In this document: piece by piece, positions 1 through 7,967 of the stretch
Position numbering within the stretch: position 1 is the stretch's first letter
Layout of the letters: each line of letters begins with the position of its first letter
Assembly (NCBI GenBank): GCA_017617935.1
Contig: JAFZVF010000034.1
Coordinates: forward strand, 1 to 63,518
DNA from: Clostridiales bacterium
Lineage (GTDB): Bacteria; Bacillota; Clostridia; Saccharofermentanales; Saccharofermentanaceae
Direction: 5' to 3'
DNA length: 63,518 nt
The notes under the pieces: model-generated
The model's database searches: none
Told to the model about the DNA's origin: nothing
What the model saw: the letters and a program-made list of their open reading frames with translations, nothing else
Translations under genes and position numbers: made by a program

Positions 1-66
1 AAGTTCGCTATCCGTGAGGGTGGCCACACAGTAGGCGCTGGTACAGTTGCTACCATCATCGAGTAA
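1..66 (+). CDS. tuf: Elongation factor Tu, C-terminal end (partial)
   Basis: The first 21 codons and the TAA stop read as the conserved C-terminus of EF-Tu (KFAIREGGHTVGAGTVATII plus a final Glu). EF-Tu is the GTPase that brings aminoacyl-tRNA to the ribosome. The rest of the gene lies upstream of the window. The last codons and stop are duplicated in tandem just downstream (see 51-90), and a strong intrinsic terminator follows. Confidence 0.93.
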   Translation, partial: KFAIREGGHTVGAGTVATIIE

Positions 67-90
67 TCGATACCATCATCGAGTAATCGA
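51..90 (+). repeat. 20-bp perfect tandem duplication over the tuf stop codon
   Basis: The 20 bases at 51-70 (taccatcatcgagtaatcga) recur without change at 71-90. The first copy holds the last tuf codons and the stop; the second copy is untranslated and repeats the codons for Thr-Ile-Ile-Glu-stop. It looks like a slippage duplication with no effect on the protein. Confidence 0.95.
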
Positions 91-114
91 TAAGCGGTTT
101 ACAAACTGACTAAC

Positions 115-144
115 AAAGGGCTTCGGGTTTCCGAAGCCCTTTTA
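115..144 (+). terminator. Rho-independent terminator of tuf
   Basis: A 12-bp stem AAAGGGCTTCGG / CCGAAGCCCTTT with a 4-base loop is followed by a T run. It lies about 50 bases after the tuf stop and closes that transcript. Confidence 0.9.
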
Positions 145-221
145 CTTTGCTTTTGCATTGCGGGGTAGAGAAGCGTGGTATGACTTGGTTCGATATCGGC
201 TTAGGTGTCAGGCGATCTCTT

Positions 222-338
222 GAGCAAGTGCTAAAAAAGTGCTCAAAACGAGGCCATTTGAGCACAAAAAAGTGCAAATAAAGCGAAAGTGCTCAAAAAA
301 GTGCACAAACTCAGGAGTAATAGACACTTTTTTTGCAC
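222..338. repeat. Cluster of GTGC-A(5-7)-GTGC motifs in the tuf spacer
   Basis: The gene-free stretch 67-406 carries four related motifs: gtgctaaaaaagtgct at 228-243, gcacaaaaaagtgc at 262-275, gtgctcaaaaaagtgc at 289-304 and, inverted, cactttttttgcac at 325-338. The A tracts are 6-7 bases long and roughly 27-36 bases apart. I see no coding potential, tRNA or clear promoter in this spacer. The array could be a protein-binding or bent-DNA region; its function is unknown. Confidence 0.6.
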
Positions 339-354
339 TCGGAGATTGAAGAAG

Positions 355-383
355 CAAAAAGGGCTCCCGAAAAGGGAGCCCTT
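355..383 (-). terminator. Rho-independent terminator of the coiled-coil gene
   Basis: Read on the minus strand, a 9-bp stem (AGGGCTCCC at 360-368 paired with 374-382) with a short loop is followed by a T run. It lies 24 bases past the stop of the minus-strand coiled-coil gene. Confidence 0.88.
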
Positions 384-406
384 AGTGGTTGATCAGTTGT
401 AAAGGA

Positions 407-1831
407 TTACTCAGCCTGCTTGAGGTTTTCCTGCTGCTGTGCAGCTGCGAGGGCAGGAGCAACATGACTGGAAGCGCCAGGAGCGGGAGGTACGACCTTG
501 GCGGGTGCCTCAGCCTTGACCTCAGCGGGAGCCGGAGTGGCGGCAGGAGTAACGGAAGCGGATTCTGCGGCATTCTTCTCAGCTTCAGCCTTGAGTGCGG
601 CCTCGAATCTTGCCTTCTCTTCAGCCTTCTGAGCTGCGATCCTTGCGCCTTCTTCAGCCTGCTCGGCTGCGATGCGTGCTTCTTCTTCGGCTTTTCTTGC
701 AGCGAGGATTGCCTCCTCAGCTCTCTTAGCGGCGAGACGTGCCTTCTCGAGCGCTTCTTCTGCAGCCTTTCTAGCATCTTCCTCAGCCTTGATGGCAGCG
801 AGACGCTCGTCTTCTTCGTTTCTCTTCTTCTCAGCGATGCGTGCTTCTTCCTCAGCCTTGCGTGCAAGAGCGCTTGCTTCCTTTGCCTTCTGCTCTGCAT
901 TTACCGCTTCGACCTCAGCGGTGTGGACGGCAGCCTTTGCTTCCTCGACAGCGGCCTGGGCGGCAATGCGTGCCTTCTCCTCAGCCTGTCTTGCTGCGAC
1001 CTTTGCGTCTTCTTCGGTCTTCTTGAGGGCTGCGAACTTGGCAGCTTCCTGTGCCTTCTGGTTAGCGAGGAGGGCGGCCTCTTCAGCCTTCTTGGCAAGT
1101 GCCCTTGCTTCCTCGGCCTGAGCTACTGCAGCCTTTGTCTCTTCGCTTGCCTTGAGGGCAGCGGCCTTTGACGTTTCTTCTGACTTGAAGGCGGCAGCCT
1201 GGATCTCTTCGGCGCGTGTTACAGCAGCCTTTGAATCTTCGAGCTTCTTTGCCGCGGTCTTTGCAGCGAGAGCGGTGCGCTCTTCTTCAGCCTTTGCCTT
1301 TGCGGCCATCTGCTGAGCACGCTCAGCGATTGCCGCTACGGAATTGAGAGGAGCAGCGGGTGCCTTCTTCTTTTCCTCTTCCTTCATGGCGGCCATTGCC
1401 TGCGCATGGTTTACGGAAGCGGAGATGGGACGCTTGATCGGAGGTTTGAGAGTGCTTCTCATTGTGCCCGTGTTATACGGATCATCGGACTTGGAGCCTC
1501 TCTCGGTATTCTTTCTTTCCGCCTCCATTGCCTTACGGGCAGCGATCTGCGCCTTAGCGGCAGCGGCTCTTTCACGTGCGAGCTGCTGTGCAGGAGACTG
1601 ATAAGGCTGTTCGGAAGAAGCAGCCGGTCTAGATGAAGACTGTGAGGCATTCGTCATGCTCCCGGGCCTTCCGCCACCTTCGTGGACGGGAGTAACGTTG
1701 GCGGCTGCGATGTTGGCAGGAGAAGGACGGGTTGCGCCGCCTTCATGTGTTCCGCCCGCGGTTGCGCCACCGAGCGCAAGACCGCCATTTCCTTCGTTCT
1801 TGTCTTTGAAATACCCTAATATTCCACTCAT
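407..1831 (-). CDS. Ala/Lys/Glu-rich coiled-coil protein
   Basis: The protein has about 474 residues. I prefer the ATG at 1831 (MSGILGYFKDK) because an AGGGGAG site sits 8 bases before it; a GTG three codons upstream overlaps that site. Residues 1-130 are Gly/Pro/Ser/Thr-rich and look disordered. Residues ~150-420 are long runs of Ala, Glu, Lys and Arg repeating with an ~11-residue period (variants of AEEEARIAAQKAEE), predicting a long alpha-helical rod. The tail is Ala/Pro-rich. There is no signal peptide or membrane segment, so it should be cytoplasmic. TolA, KfrA and IF2 N-terminal regions look similar through composition alone, so no function is assigned. It is a single-gene unit with its own promoter and terminator. 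Confidence 0.8.
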   Translation of the reverse strand: MSGILGYFKDKNEGNGGLALGGATAGGTHEGGATRPSPANIAAANVTPVHEGGGRPGSMTNASQSSSRPAASSEQPYQSPAQQLARERAAAAKAQIAARKAMEAERKNTERGSKSDDPYNTGTMRSTLKPPIKRPISASVNHAQAMAAMKEEEKKKAPAAPLNSVAAIAERAQQMAAKAKAEEERTALAAKTAAKKLEDSKAAVTRAEEIQAAAFKSEETSKAAALKASEETKAAVAQAEEARALAKKAEEAALLANQKAQEAAKFAALKKTEEDAKVAARQAEEKARIAAQAAVEEAKAAVHTAEVEAVNAEQKAKEASALARKAEEEARIAEKKRNEEDERLAAIKAEEDARKAAEEALEKARLAAKRAEEAILAARKAEEEARIAAEQAEEGARIAAQKAEEKARFEAALKAEAEKNAAESASVTPAATPAPAEVKAEAPAKVVPPAPGASSHVAPALAAAQQQENLKQAE

Positions 1832-1891
1832 TTTCAACACTCCCCTAAATGCAAAAATGTAAACAAACTGTAAAGAAGTTCTTTCAACTTA

Positions 1892-1919
1892 ATTATACAA
1901 ATAGGGGAAAGAATTTCAA
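1892..1919 (-). promoter_or_regulatory. Sigma-A promoter of the coiled-coil gene
   Basis: On the minus strand, TTGAAA (1914-1919) and TATAAT (1892-1897) are separated by 16 bases, about 60 bases upstream of the ATG. Confidence 0.7.
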
Positions 1920-1933
1920 GATAAAAAACACCG

Positions 1934-2046
1934 TTTTTTGACATTTTAAAATCAAAAAAATGTTTAGAAATACTTTACAGCGAGTTTAGCGTGGAGTAAA
2001 ATCTGCTGAACGTCAAAAATTTAGTTATATTAAACTTTGAGTTTAG
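1934..2046. promoter_or_regulatory. Possible operator region before the cupin-XRE gene
   Basis: The spacer 1832-2059 holds an inverted repeat TTTTTTGA (1934-1941) / TCAAAAAA (1952-1959) and three direct copies of GTTTAG at 1962, 1984 and 2041. XRE regulators often bind such repeats next to their own genes; that this happens here is inference. Confidence 0.35.
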
Positions 2047-2059
2047 AACGGAGCAATTG

Positions 2060-2599
2060 GTGAACATCGGTGAAAAGATAAAAAATCTCAGATTAAAGAA
2101 CGGTCTGACGCAGGAGGAACTTGCGGACAGATGCGAGCTTTCAAAGGGATTCATTTCGCTTGTCGAGTACAATCAGACTTCGCCGTCGATAACGACGCTG
2201 GGCGACATCCTGGACGCGCTCGGAACCGACTTTGCGAAGTTTTTCAAAGAGGACGTTCCCGAGAGGGTGGTCTTCGGGAAAAAGGACTTCGCGGTAAAGA
2301 CCGATGAAGAGCTTAGAAACGAGATCACTTGGCTGATCCCGACCGCCCAGAAAAACGAGATGGAACCGATAATGGTGACCATAGAACCGGGCGGATCCAC
2401 CTATCCGGACAATCCGCATGAGGGTGAGGAATTTGGATACGTCCTGGAGGGAACGATTACGGTCGTGATCGGCGACGACGAATATCAGGCGAAGAAGGGC
2501 GAAAGCTTTTACTTTACTTCGAACAAGCCGCATATGCTCGAAAACCGCGGTGCGAGACAGGCTAAGGCAATCTGGATATCATCACCGCCGAGTTTTTGA
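2060..2599 (+). CDS. XRE-family regulator with C-terminal cupin domain
   Basis: The protein has about 179 residues. Residues 5-60 form a helix-turn-helix (LRLKNGLTQEELADRCELSK) and residues ~105-175 form a cupin barrel (DNPHEGEEFGYVLEGTITVV, then a second cupin motif ending at HMLENRG). This architecture is that of the PuuR/SutR group, in which the cupin senses a small ligand. GTG at 2060 has GGAG at 2050-2053, so it is preferred to the TTG at 2057. The stop is 19 bases before potA, so it probably regulates, and is transcribed with, the polyamine transporter genes. A polyamine ligand is inferred from that position. Confidence 0.88.
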   Translation: MNIGEKIKNLRLKNGLTQEELADRCELSKGFISLVEYNQTSPSITTLGDILDALGTDFAKFFKEDVPERVVFGKKDFAVKTDEELRNEITWLIPTAQKNEMEPIMVTIEPGGSTYPDNPHEGEEFGYVLEGTITVVIGDDEYQAKKGESFYFTSNKPHMLENRGARQAKAIWISSPPSF

Positions 2600-2618
2600 G
2601 AGTTGGAGGGGAATTTAA

Positions 2619-3818
2619 ATGGCATACAATCAGATACTTGAAGACGATACCGGTTCCGAGCACATCATAGAGATAAAGAATCTTAATAAGAGTTTCGACG
2701 GTACGAAGGTCCTTAAGGACATCACCTTCTACATAAGGAACAATGAGTTCATCACGCTCCTCGGTCCTTCGGGCTGCGGAAAGTCGACGACGCTCCGCAT
2801 CATCGCGGGCTTTGAGACCGCTGATTCGGGCATCGTCAATTTCGAGGGCAAGGATCTGCTCAAGACGCCTGCGAACAAGCGCAACATCAACACGGTATTC
2901 CAGAGGTATGCGCTTTTCCCGCACCTCAACGTTTTCGACAACGTCGCATTTGGCCTCAAGATCAAGAAGGTCGCAAAGCCGGAGATCAAGGAGCGCGTAA
3001 ACAAGGCTCTCGCAACAGTCGGCCTTGCCGATTACGGTGAGAGGTACATTGACCAGCTCTCCGGCGGTCAGATGCAGAGAGTCGCCATCGCGAGGGCCAT
3101 CGTCAACCGCCCCCGCATCCTGCTTCTCGATGAACCCTTGGGCGCATTGGACCTCAAGATGAGAAAAGAGATGCAGCTCGAGCTCAAGAGCATGCAGAGG
3201 GAATTGGGCATCACCTTTGTATACGTTACTCACGATCAGGAAGAGGCTCTCACGATGTCCGATACGATCATCGTCATGAAGGACGGCATCATCCAGCAGA
3301 TCGGAACGCCCATCGACATCTACAACGAGCCCAAGAACGCTTATGTTGCAGACTTTATCGGCGAGTCCAACATCGTTGCGGGGACAATGAAGAAGGATTT
3401 CGAGGTCACGCTTTCCGGCGGCATTACCTTCAAGTGCGTTGACCCCATGTTCAAGGAGTTCACTGAAGGCGTACAGAACCTCGTTGACGTCGTCATCAGG
3501 CCTGAGGACTTCTATGTTGAAGAGGAAAAGGAAGGCCGCATCAACGGTACCGTAGAATCCATCGTATTCAAGGGCGTTCACTATGAGATGCTGGTCAGGT
3601 CTGACGACGGAATCGTCTGGATGGTACAGAACGTCGATCCCTGCAAGATCGGCCAAAGGGTCGGCCTCTACGTCGATCCCGACGACATCCAGATCATGAG
3701 AAGGTCCGAGCTTTCGCCCGATTTCGGTTCGTATGGAATCAAGAAGCCCGCTGAAAACGCTCCTGACGGAGAGGGCGCAGGCGCTTCCGCAGCAGCTTCA
3801 AAAGAGGAGAACAAGTAA
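2619..3818 (+). CDS. potA: Spermidine/putrescine ABC transporter ATP-binding protein
   Basis: PotA hydrolyses ATP to drive polyamine uptake through PotB/PotC. In its 399 residues are Walker A (GPSGCGKST, ~residues 50-58), signature LSGGQMQ (~143-149), Walker B (RILLLDEP, ~167-174), a switch His (THDQEEAL) and a C-terminal TOBE-like region (~250-375). The start follows a strong GGAGG. The last ~20 residues are Ala/Gly/Glu-rich, beyond the usual family end. The stop TAA abuts the GTG of potB with no spacer, so translation of the two is likely coupled. Confidence 0.95.
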   Translation: MAYNQILEDDTGSEHIIEIKNLNKSFDGTKVLKDITFYIRNNEFITLLGPSGCGKSTTLRIIAGFETADSGIVNFEGKDLLKTPANKRNINTVFQRYALFPHLNVFDNVAFGLKIKKVAKPEIKERVNKALATVGLADYGERYIDQLSGGQMQRVAIARAIVNRPRILLLDEPLGALDLKMRKEMQLELKSMQRELGITFVYVTHDQEEALTMSDTIIVMKDGIIQQIGTPIDIYNEPKNAYVADFIGESNIVAGTMKKDFEVTLSGGITFKCVDPMFKEFTEGVQNLVDVVIRPEDFYVEEEKEGRINGTVESIVFKGVHYEMLVRSDDGIVWMVQNVDPCKIGQRVGLYVDPDDIQIMRRSELSPDFGSYGIKKPAENAPDGEGAGASAAASKEENK

Positions 3819-5258
3819 GTGGTCGCAGAACTTAAATCAAAAATAAGAGTTATGCCTCTTCATGCGTTCGTGATGATATTCGCGGCATTGTTCTCCTTTG
3901 TCTCGATATTCATCCCGATGTTTCAGCTTTTCGTGCAGTACGTTCCGGTCAGGAACTACTCGCTCTTCACGCTGATCTTGTCGCCATACTACCAGCAGAA
4001 GGTAAGGAGCGGTCCGGTCGAACTCAACTTCCAGATCTTTGCGGCATGGGCATTCGTCGTGACGATCGTTCTTGCCGTTGCCGCGTTGACGCTCTCGCTC
4101 TCATATCCTTTCTATGCCGATTCGAAGGGCAAAAAGAAGATCGGTTACTTTTCCGTTCTCGCCCTCTTCATCGCTCGGGGCGTGGCGCACGTCATCACGC
4201 TCTCGAAGATGATCTCAGAGGAAATGATCAACAGCAACAACATGACCCCCGAACGTCTTTACGTCGCGCAGGGATTTGCAGGCAACCTGCTGACGATAGT
4301 GCTTTTCATCGGAGCGGTCGCGGCGCTTTACGGCGGCCTGGGCCTCCGCATGAACTACAAGCTGTTCGCCTATCCTTACATCGTATGGATCGTTTTGTTC
4401 ACGATCCTTCCATTGATCCTCATCTTCTTCCGCGCCTTCTTCAAGCAGGCTGCCGGCGGCGGATACGAGTTCACCACGGCGGGATTTAAGATCCTTTTCG
4501 CAAACAAGACGGTTACGACCACTTTCTATGGAATGAAGGTCACGCTCCAGGAATATTTTTCGATCTTCCTCAGGAGTTTTGACTATGCGGTCTGGACGAC
4601 GATAGGATGTCTGGTCCTTGGTTATCCCGTAGCGTACATCCTTGCTTCACGCGCAAAGAAGGCCCACTCGAACGGATCACGCCTTTTGCTCCTTTTCGTT
4701 CTTCCGATGTGGATGAACACGATGCTCAGGACTTATGCGTGGAGGGCGTTCTTCAGCGAAACGGGCGTTCTCAACACCTTCCTTCAGAACATTGGCGCGG
4801 TCGACGCACCGATCCTGTTCCTCAAGAGCGAGATCCTTACCGACATCATCACGAAGCTCGTCATGACAAACGACTTTCTGCCCTTCATGATCCTGCCCAT
4901 CTACTCGGTGCTCGTGAAGATCGACGGATCGCTGTCGGAGGCTTCTTTGGACCTTGGCGCAAACCGCGTGCAGACTTTCACGAAGGTAATCTTCCCGCTG
5001 TCTTTCCCGGGCGTAATCTCGGGCATCCAGATGGTGTTCATGCCTTCTTTGACTTACTACATGATCCCCGACATTCTTACCGAGGGTTCCAAGACAACGA
5101 TCGGAAACACCGTGCAGAACTTCATCCTCAATGAAAGTTCGACCTATAACCAGGCGGGCAACGTTTTGTCGCTCCTGCTCCTGATCTTCGTGCTCATAAC
5201 GATGGGCATACTGCGGGGCCAGGATAAGGAAGCCGGAAGCGGAGGCATGGCATTATGA
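3819..5258 (+). CDS. potB: Polyamine ABC transporter permease with an N-terminal membrane extension
   Basis: The C-terminal ~280 residues are a canonical PotB: first helix near LFTILPLILIFFRAFF, then the inner-membrane-component motif EASLDLGANRVQTFTKVIFP, which contacts PotA. In front lie ~185 extra residues with about four predicted membrane helices (near residues 10-40, 70-100, 108-130 and 150-175). The family is normally ~270-300 residues, against 479 here. The GTG start lies directly after the potA stop, and the extension reads in frame from it with no break, so it belongs to the gene. Its role is unknown. Confidence 0.92.
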   Translation: MVAELKSKIRVMPLHAFVMIFAALFSFVSIFIPMFQLFVQYVPVRNYSLFTLILSPYYQQKVRSGPVELNFQIFAAWAFVVTIVLAVAALTLSLSYPFYADSKGKKKIGYFSVLALFIARGVAHVITLSKMISEEMINSNNMTPERLYVAQGFAGNLLTIVLFIGAVAALYGGLGLRMNYKLFAYPYIVWIVLFTILPLILIFFRAFFKQAAGGGYEFTTAGFKILFANKTVTTTFYGMKVTLQEYFSIFLRSFDYAVWTTIGCLVLGYPVAYILASRAKKAHSNGSRLLLLFVLPMWMNTMLRTYAWRAFFSETGVLNTFLQNIGAVDAPILFLKSEILTDIITKLVMTNDFLPFMILPIYSVLVKIDGSLSEASLDLGANRVQTFTKVIFPLSFPGVISGIQMVFMPSLTYYMIPDILTEGSKTTIGNTVQNFILNESSTYNQAGNVLSLLLLIFVLITMGILRGQDKEAGSGGMAL

Positions 5259-6061
5259 GATTCTTGAAAAGACTTGTACCCGACGTATACCTCGCGCTCA
5301 TCCTGATATTCATTTATCTGCCGATCCTCATCCTGATCGTGTTCTCGTTCAATGCGCTGCCGAAATCTTTCATCTGGGGCGGCTTCTCGCTCAAGAACTA
5401 TGCGGGACTCTTCTCGGGCTCTGACGGTTCGGGAATTCTCGATTCGCTCATAGAGACGCTGAAGGTCGCGGCGATCGCTTCGGTTGTCTCAACGCTTATC
5501 GGCGTGGTCAGCTCGCTTGGCATCGCTTACCTTTCAAAGAAGATACAGGGCCTCGTCATGACGGCGACCTACATTCCGAACGTAATGCCTGACCTCGTTA
5601 CCGGCATCTCGTTCATGCTCCTGTTCTCCTTCCTTGGAGTACAAAAGAGCGAGTTCACTTTGATAATGGCACACATCGCGCTCTGCGTTCCATTCGCGAT
5701 CCTTTCGATCAGCCCGAAGATAAAGCAGATGGACAAGAGCCTGACGGAGGCTGCGATGGACCTTGGCGCGACCGGTTTCCAGACGCTGAGGCTCGTAATA
5801 ATTCCTGAGATCATGCCCGGCATCTTGTCGTCACTGATGCTTACGTTCACGCTCTCGGTCGATGACTACCTCATCAGCAACTTCAACGTCGACAGTTCGA
5901 TCCAGACCCTGCCCATGATGATCTATTCGATGGCAAAGCTCGGAGTCAACCCGAAGATGAACGCCCTCACGACGCTGATCTTCATGGTCGTCCTCATCCT
6001 CATGGTCCTGTCGAACATGTCGTCTTTCAAAAAAGCCAATAACAATAAGGTTAAAAGATAA
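5255..6061 (+). CDS. potC: Spermidine/putrescine ABC transporter permease
   Basis: PotC is the second membrane subunit of the polyamine importer. Its 268 residues are the usual length, with six predicted helices and the coupling motif EAAMDLGATGFQTLRLVIIP at ~165-184. Its ATG overlaps the potB stop (ATGA), a sign of translational coupling. The C-terminus is basic and cytoplasmic. Confidence 0.95.
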   Translation: MRFLKRLVPDVYLALILIFIYLPILILIVFSFNALPKSFIWGGFSLKNYAGLFSGSDGSGILDSLIETLKVAAIASVVSTLIGVVSSLGIAYLSKKIQGLVMTATYIPNVMPDLVTGISFMLLFSFLGVQKSEFTLIMAHIALCVPFAILSISPKIKQMDKSLTEAAMDLGATGFQTLRLVIIPEIMPGILSSLMLTFTLSVDDYLISNFNVDSSIQTLPMMIYSMAKLGVNPKMNALTTLIFMVVLILMVLSNMSSFKKANNNKVKR

Positions 6062-6077
6062 AGGAGTGTAAGAAGAA

Positions 6078-7193
6078 ATGAACAAGAAACTGAAGAAGAT
6101 CGCGTCTTTAGTCAGCCTGGCCGGACTTATGGCTTCGATGGTGCTTTCTTTTGGCGCGTGCTCGTCAAAGAAGAAGCTCATTGTCTACAACTGGGGCGAG
6201 TACATTGCAGAGGACACCATCTCAAAATTCCAGGCTCAGTATCCCCAGTATGAGGTGGTTTACAGGACTTTCGAGACCAACGAGACAATGTATCCGAACC
6301 TTAACAACGGATACGACGTCATCATCCCTTCAGACTACATGGTATGCCGTCTTATTGAGGAAGACAGGATCCAGCAGCTCGATTGGAGCAAGCTTCCCAA
6401 TGTTGAAAAGAACATGGATCCCATGTTCAAGACCGTTAAGTATTGCGAGGACCAGAAGGTTTCCGATTCCGTTCTGCAGTATGCTGTTCCTTACATGAGC
6501 TGCACCGTCGGACTTCTCTATGACGCAAACAAGATATCCATTCCCGAGGGAACGACTGATCCCGCGGTCATCTGGAAGCCCCTTTTCGATGAGGCAAACG
6601 CAAACAAGGTCGGTATGTACGATTCAATGCGTGAGTCCATCGGCGTAGCGCTCAATTACCTCGGATACTCCATCAACTCCATGGACGAGGCGCAGCTCAA
6701 GGAAGCGCTTGACCTTCTCGTCAAGCAGAAGGCAAATCTGCGTCCCGCATACGGCGTAGACAACCTCAAGGACAAACTCGCTTCAGGAGAGCTTTCATGC
6801 GCGGTAGCATGGTCAGGCGACCACATCGTTACGCTCGAGAGAATCGAGGAGCTCAAGAAGGGCGAGGAGATCGATCTCAGATTTGCCCTCCCCAAGGGTT
6901 CCAACTGGTCGGTCGACATGATGTGCATTCCCACCAACTGCAAGAACTATCAGGGCGCAATGGACTTCATCAACTTCATGTATGATCCCCAGATCGCTCT
7001 CGAGAACTGCGAATACGTCGGATACTCCACTCCGAACACCGCCGCAAAGGCCCTGCTCGACCCCGAGGTTTCAGGCAACAAGTACTACTATCCTGATGCC
7101 GACACGTTCAAGTCGCTTGAGTTCTATTACACTTCCGAGAAGATCGAAGAGAAGTACACCGAGCTTTGGAATACGGTTAAGGCAAGCGCGTGA
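6078..7193 (+). CDS. potD: Spermidine/putrescine-binding lipoprotein
   Basis: PotD is the extracellular substrate-binding protein of the polyamine importer. The 371-residue protein begins with a lipoprotein signal (lipobox SFGAC, Cys28), consistent with anchoring in a Gram-positive membrane. The mature N-terminus (LIVYNWGEYIAEDTISKF) and the segment NGYDVIIPSDYMV are typical PotD features. The start has AAAGGAG 11 bases upstream. It is the last gene of the operon and is followed by a terminator. Confidence 0.95.
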   Translation: MNKKLKKIASLVSLAGLMASMVLSFGACSSKKKLIVYNWGEYIAEDTISKFQAQYPQYEVVYRTFETNETMYPNLNNGYDVIIPSDYMVCRLIEEDRIQQLDWSKLPNVEKNMDPMFKTVKYCEDQKVSDSVLQYAVPYMSCTVGLLYDANKISIPEGTTDPAVIWKPLFDEANANKVGMYDSMRESIGVALNYLGYSINSMDEAQLKEALDLLVKQKANLRPAYGVDNLKDKLASGELSCAVAWSGDHIVTLERIEELKKGEEIDLRFALPKGSNWSVDMMCIPTNCKNYQGAMDFINFMYDPQIALENCEYVGYSTPNTAAKALLDPEVSGNKYYYPDADTFKSLEFYYTSEKIEEKYTELWNTVKASA

Positions 7194-7221
7194 CCCAACC
7201 ACAGCGCCCATAACATACAGA

Positions 7222-7252
7222 AAAGAAGCTGCCTTCGTGGCAGCTTCTTTTT
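7222..7252. terminator. Bidirectional terminator between potD and the lipoprotein gene
   Basis: The stem GAAGCTGCC / GGCAGCTTC with a TTCGT loop is followed by TTCTTTTT on the plus strand and by TTCTTTTC on the minus strand, so it can serve both converging genes. Confidence 0.85.
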
Positions 7253-7955
7253 ATGAGAGTTTGTTGTATTTGTAGGTGATGTCCGAGACCGTGCCGTTTG
7301 CGAAAAAGAAAGTCAGGTCGGTCGAGCCGGAAGTATAGGTGATCGAATTGCCGTTGTCGGTATACTGGTTGCCGTAGACCTTGATGACGTCGTCGTGCGT
7401 CGCGCCTATGCCGATGCCCTCCGGCGTGACGGAATCCCTGCCTGAGAGGACGATCCTGGTGATAATGTATCTGCCTTCGGAATCCGATCTTGCGTAAAGG
7501 ACGAAGCTTGAAAAGGTGTAGCTCCTGACGATTATGTCCGTGCCCTTCTTGTCCTGCTCGAAAGAGTCCGTAATCTCGCAGTTTTCTGTCAGTGATCCTA
7601 CGACCGATGCGGCGTCAACGCCGGGGAGAATGAGGATGTTCTGATATCTGAAGGCGTAGGAATTGCCTTGCTTGGGTGAGGTGGGAGCCGCGATCACGTC
7701 GTCACCCGTACTGGCGGTACCCGAAACGGATTCGGAAGGCACGCCCTGGGTCGTCGTATCCTCGGTTGAGGATTCGTCCGTGTTGATGGTGACTATGACG
7801 CCCGCCGTCTCGCCGTTTGAAAGCGTTACGGAGGTTCCATTCGCGGGCGCTGACGAACTGCAGGCCGCCGCGGTTAACGGCAGTGCGGCCAAAAGTCCGG
7901 CTAAGGTTATGGTAAAAGCGAAGCGCTTGAATGCGCTACAGTCAGGATCTTTCAT
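7251..7955 (-). CDS. Putative lipoprotein of unknown function
   Basis: The protein has 234 residues. The N-terminus has a basic start, a hydrophobic stretch and a lipobox-like ATAAAC-type site (Cys32 after LTAAA), so it is probably a membrane-anchored lipoprotein. A Ser/Thr-rich linker (~35-80) leads to a beta-rich domain with GIGATHDDVIKVYG (~190), resembling small SmpA/BamE-like or DUF4309-like folds; this is a weak resemblance. The gene starts 12 bases after the proB stop with no clear ribosome site, so it may depend on read-through from proB. Confidence 0.75.
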   Translation of the reverse strand: MKDPDCSAFKRFAFTITLAGLLAALPLTAAACSSSAPANGTSVTLSNGETAGVIVTINTDESSTEDTTTQGVPSESVSGTASTGDDVIAAPTSPKQGNSYAFRYQNILILPGVDAASVVGSLTENCEITDSFEQDKKGTDIIVRSYTFSSFVLYARSDSEGRYIITRIVLSGRDSVTPEGIGIGATHDDVIKVYGNQYTDNGNSITYTSGSTDLTFFFANGTVSDITYKYNKLS

Positions 7956-7967
7956 TTTGAATAAAGG

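Noticed and set aside
389..1171. Long plus-strand open frame over the coiled-coil gene
   Set aside because: It is the complement of a repetitive Ala/Glu/Lys gene, has no ribosome site and gives a low-complexity Ser/Leu/Cys protein. The minus-strand gene has a promoter, ribosome site and terminator.
2562..3656. Long minus-strand open frame over potA
   Set aside because: It is antisense to a clear ABC ATPase and shows no recognisable motif; it is explained by codon bias on the other strand.
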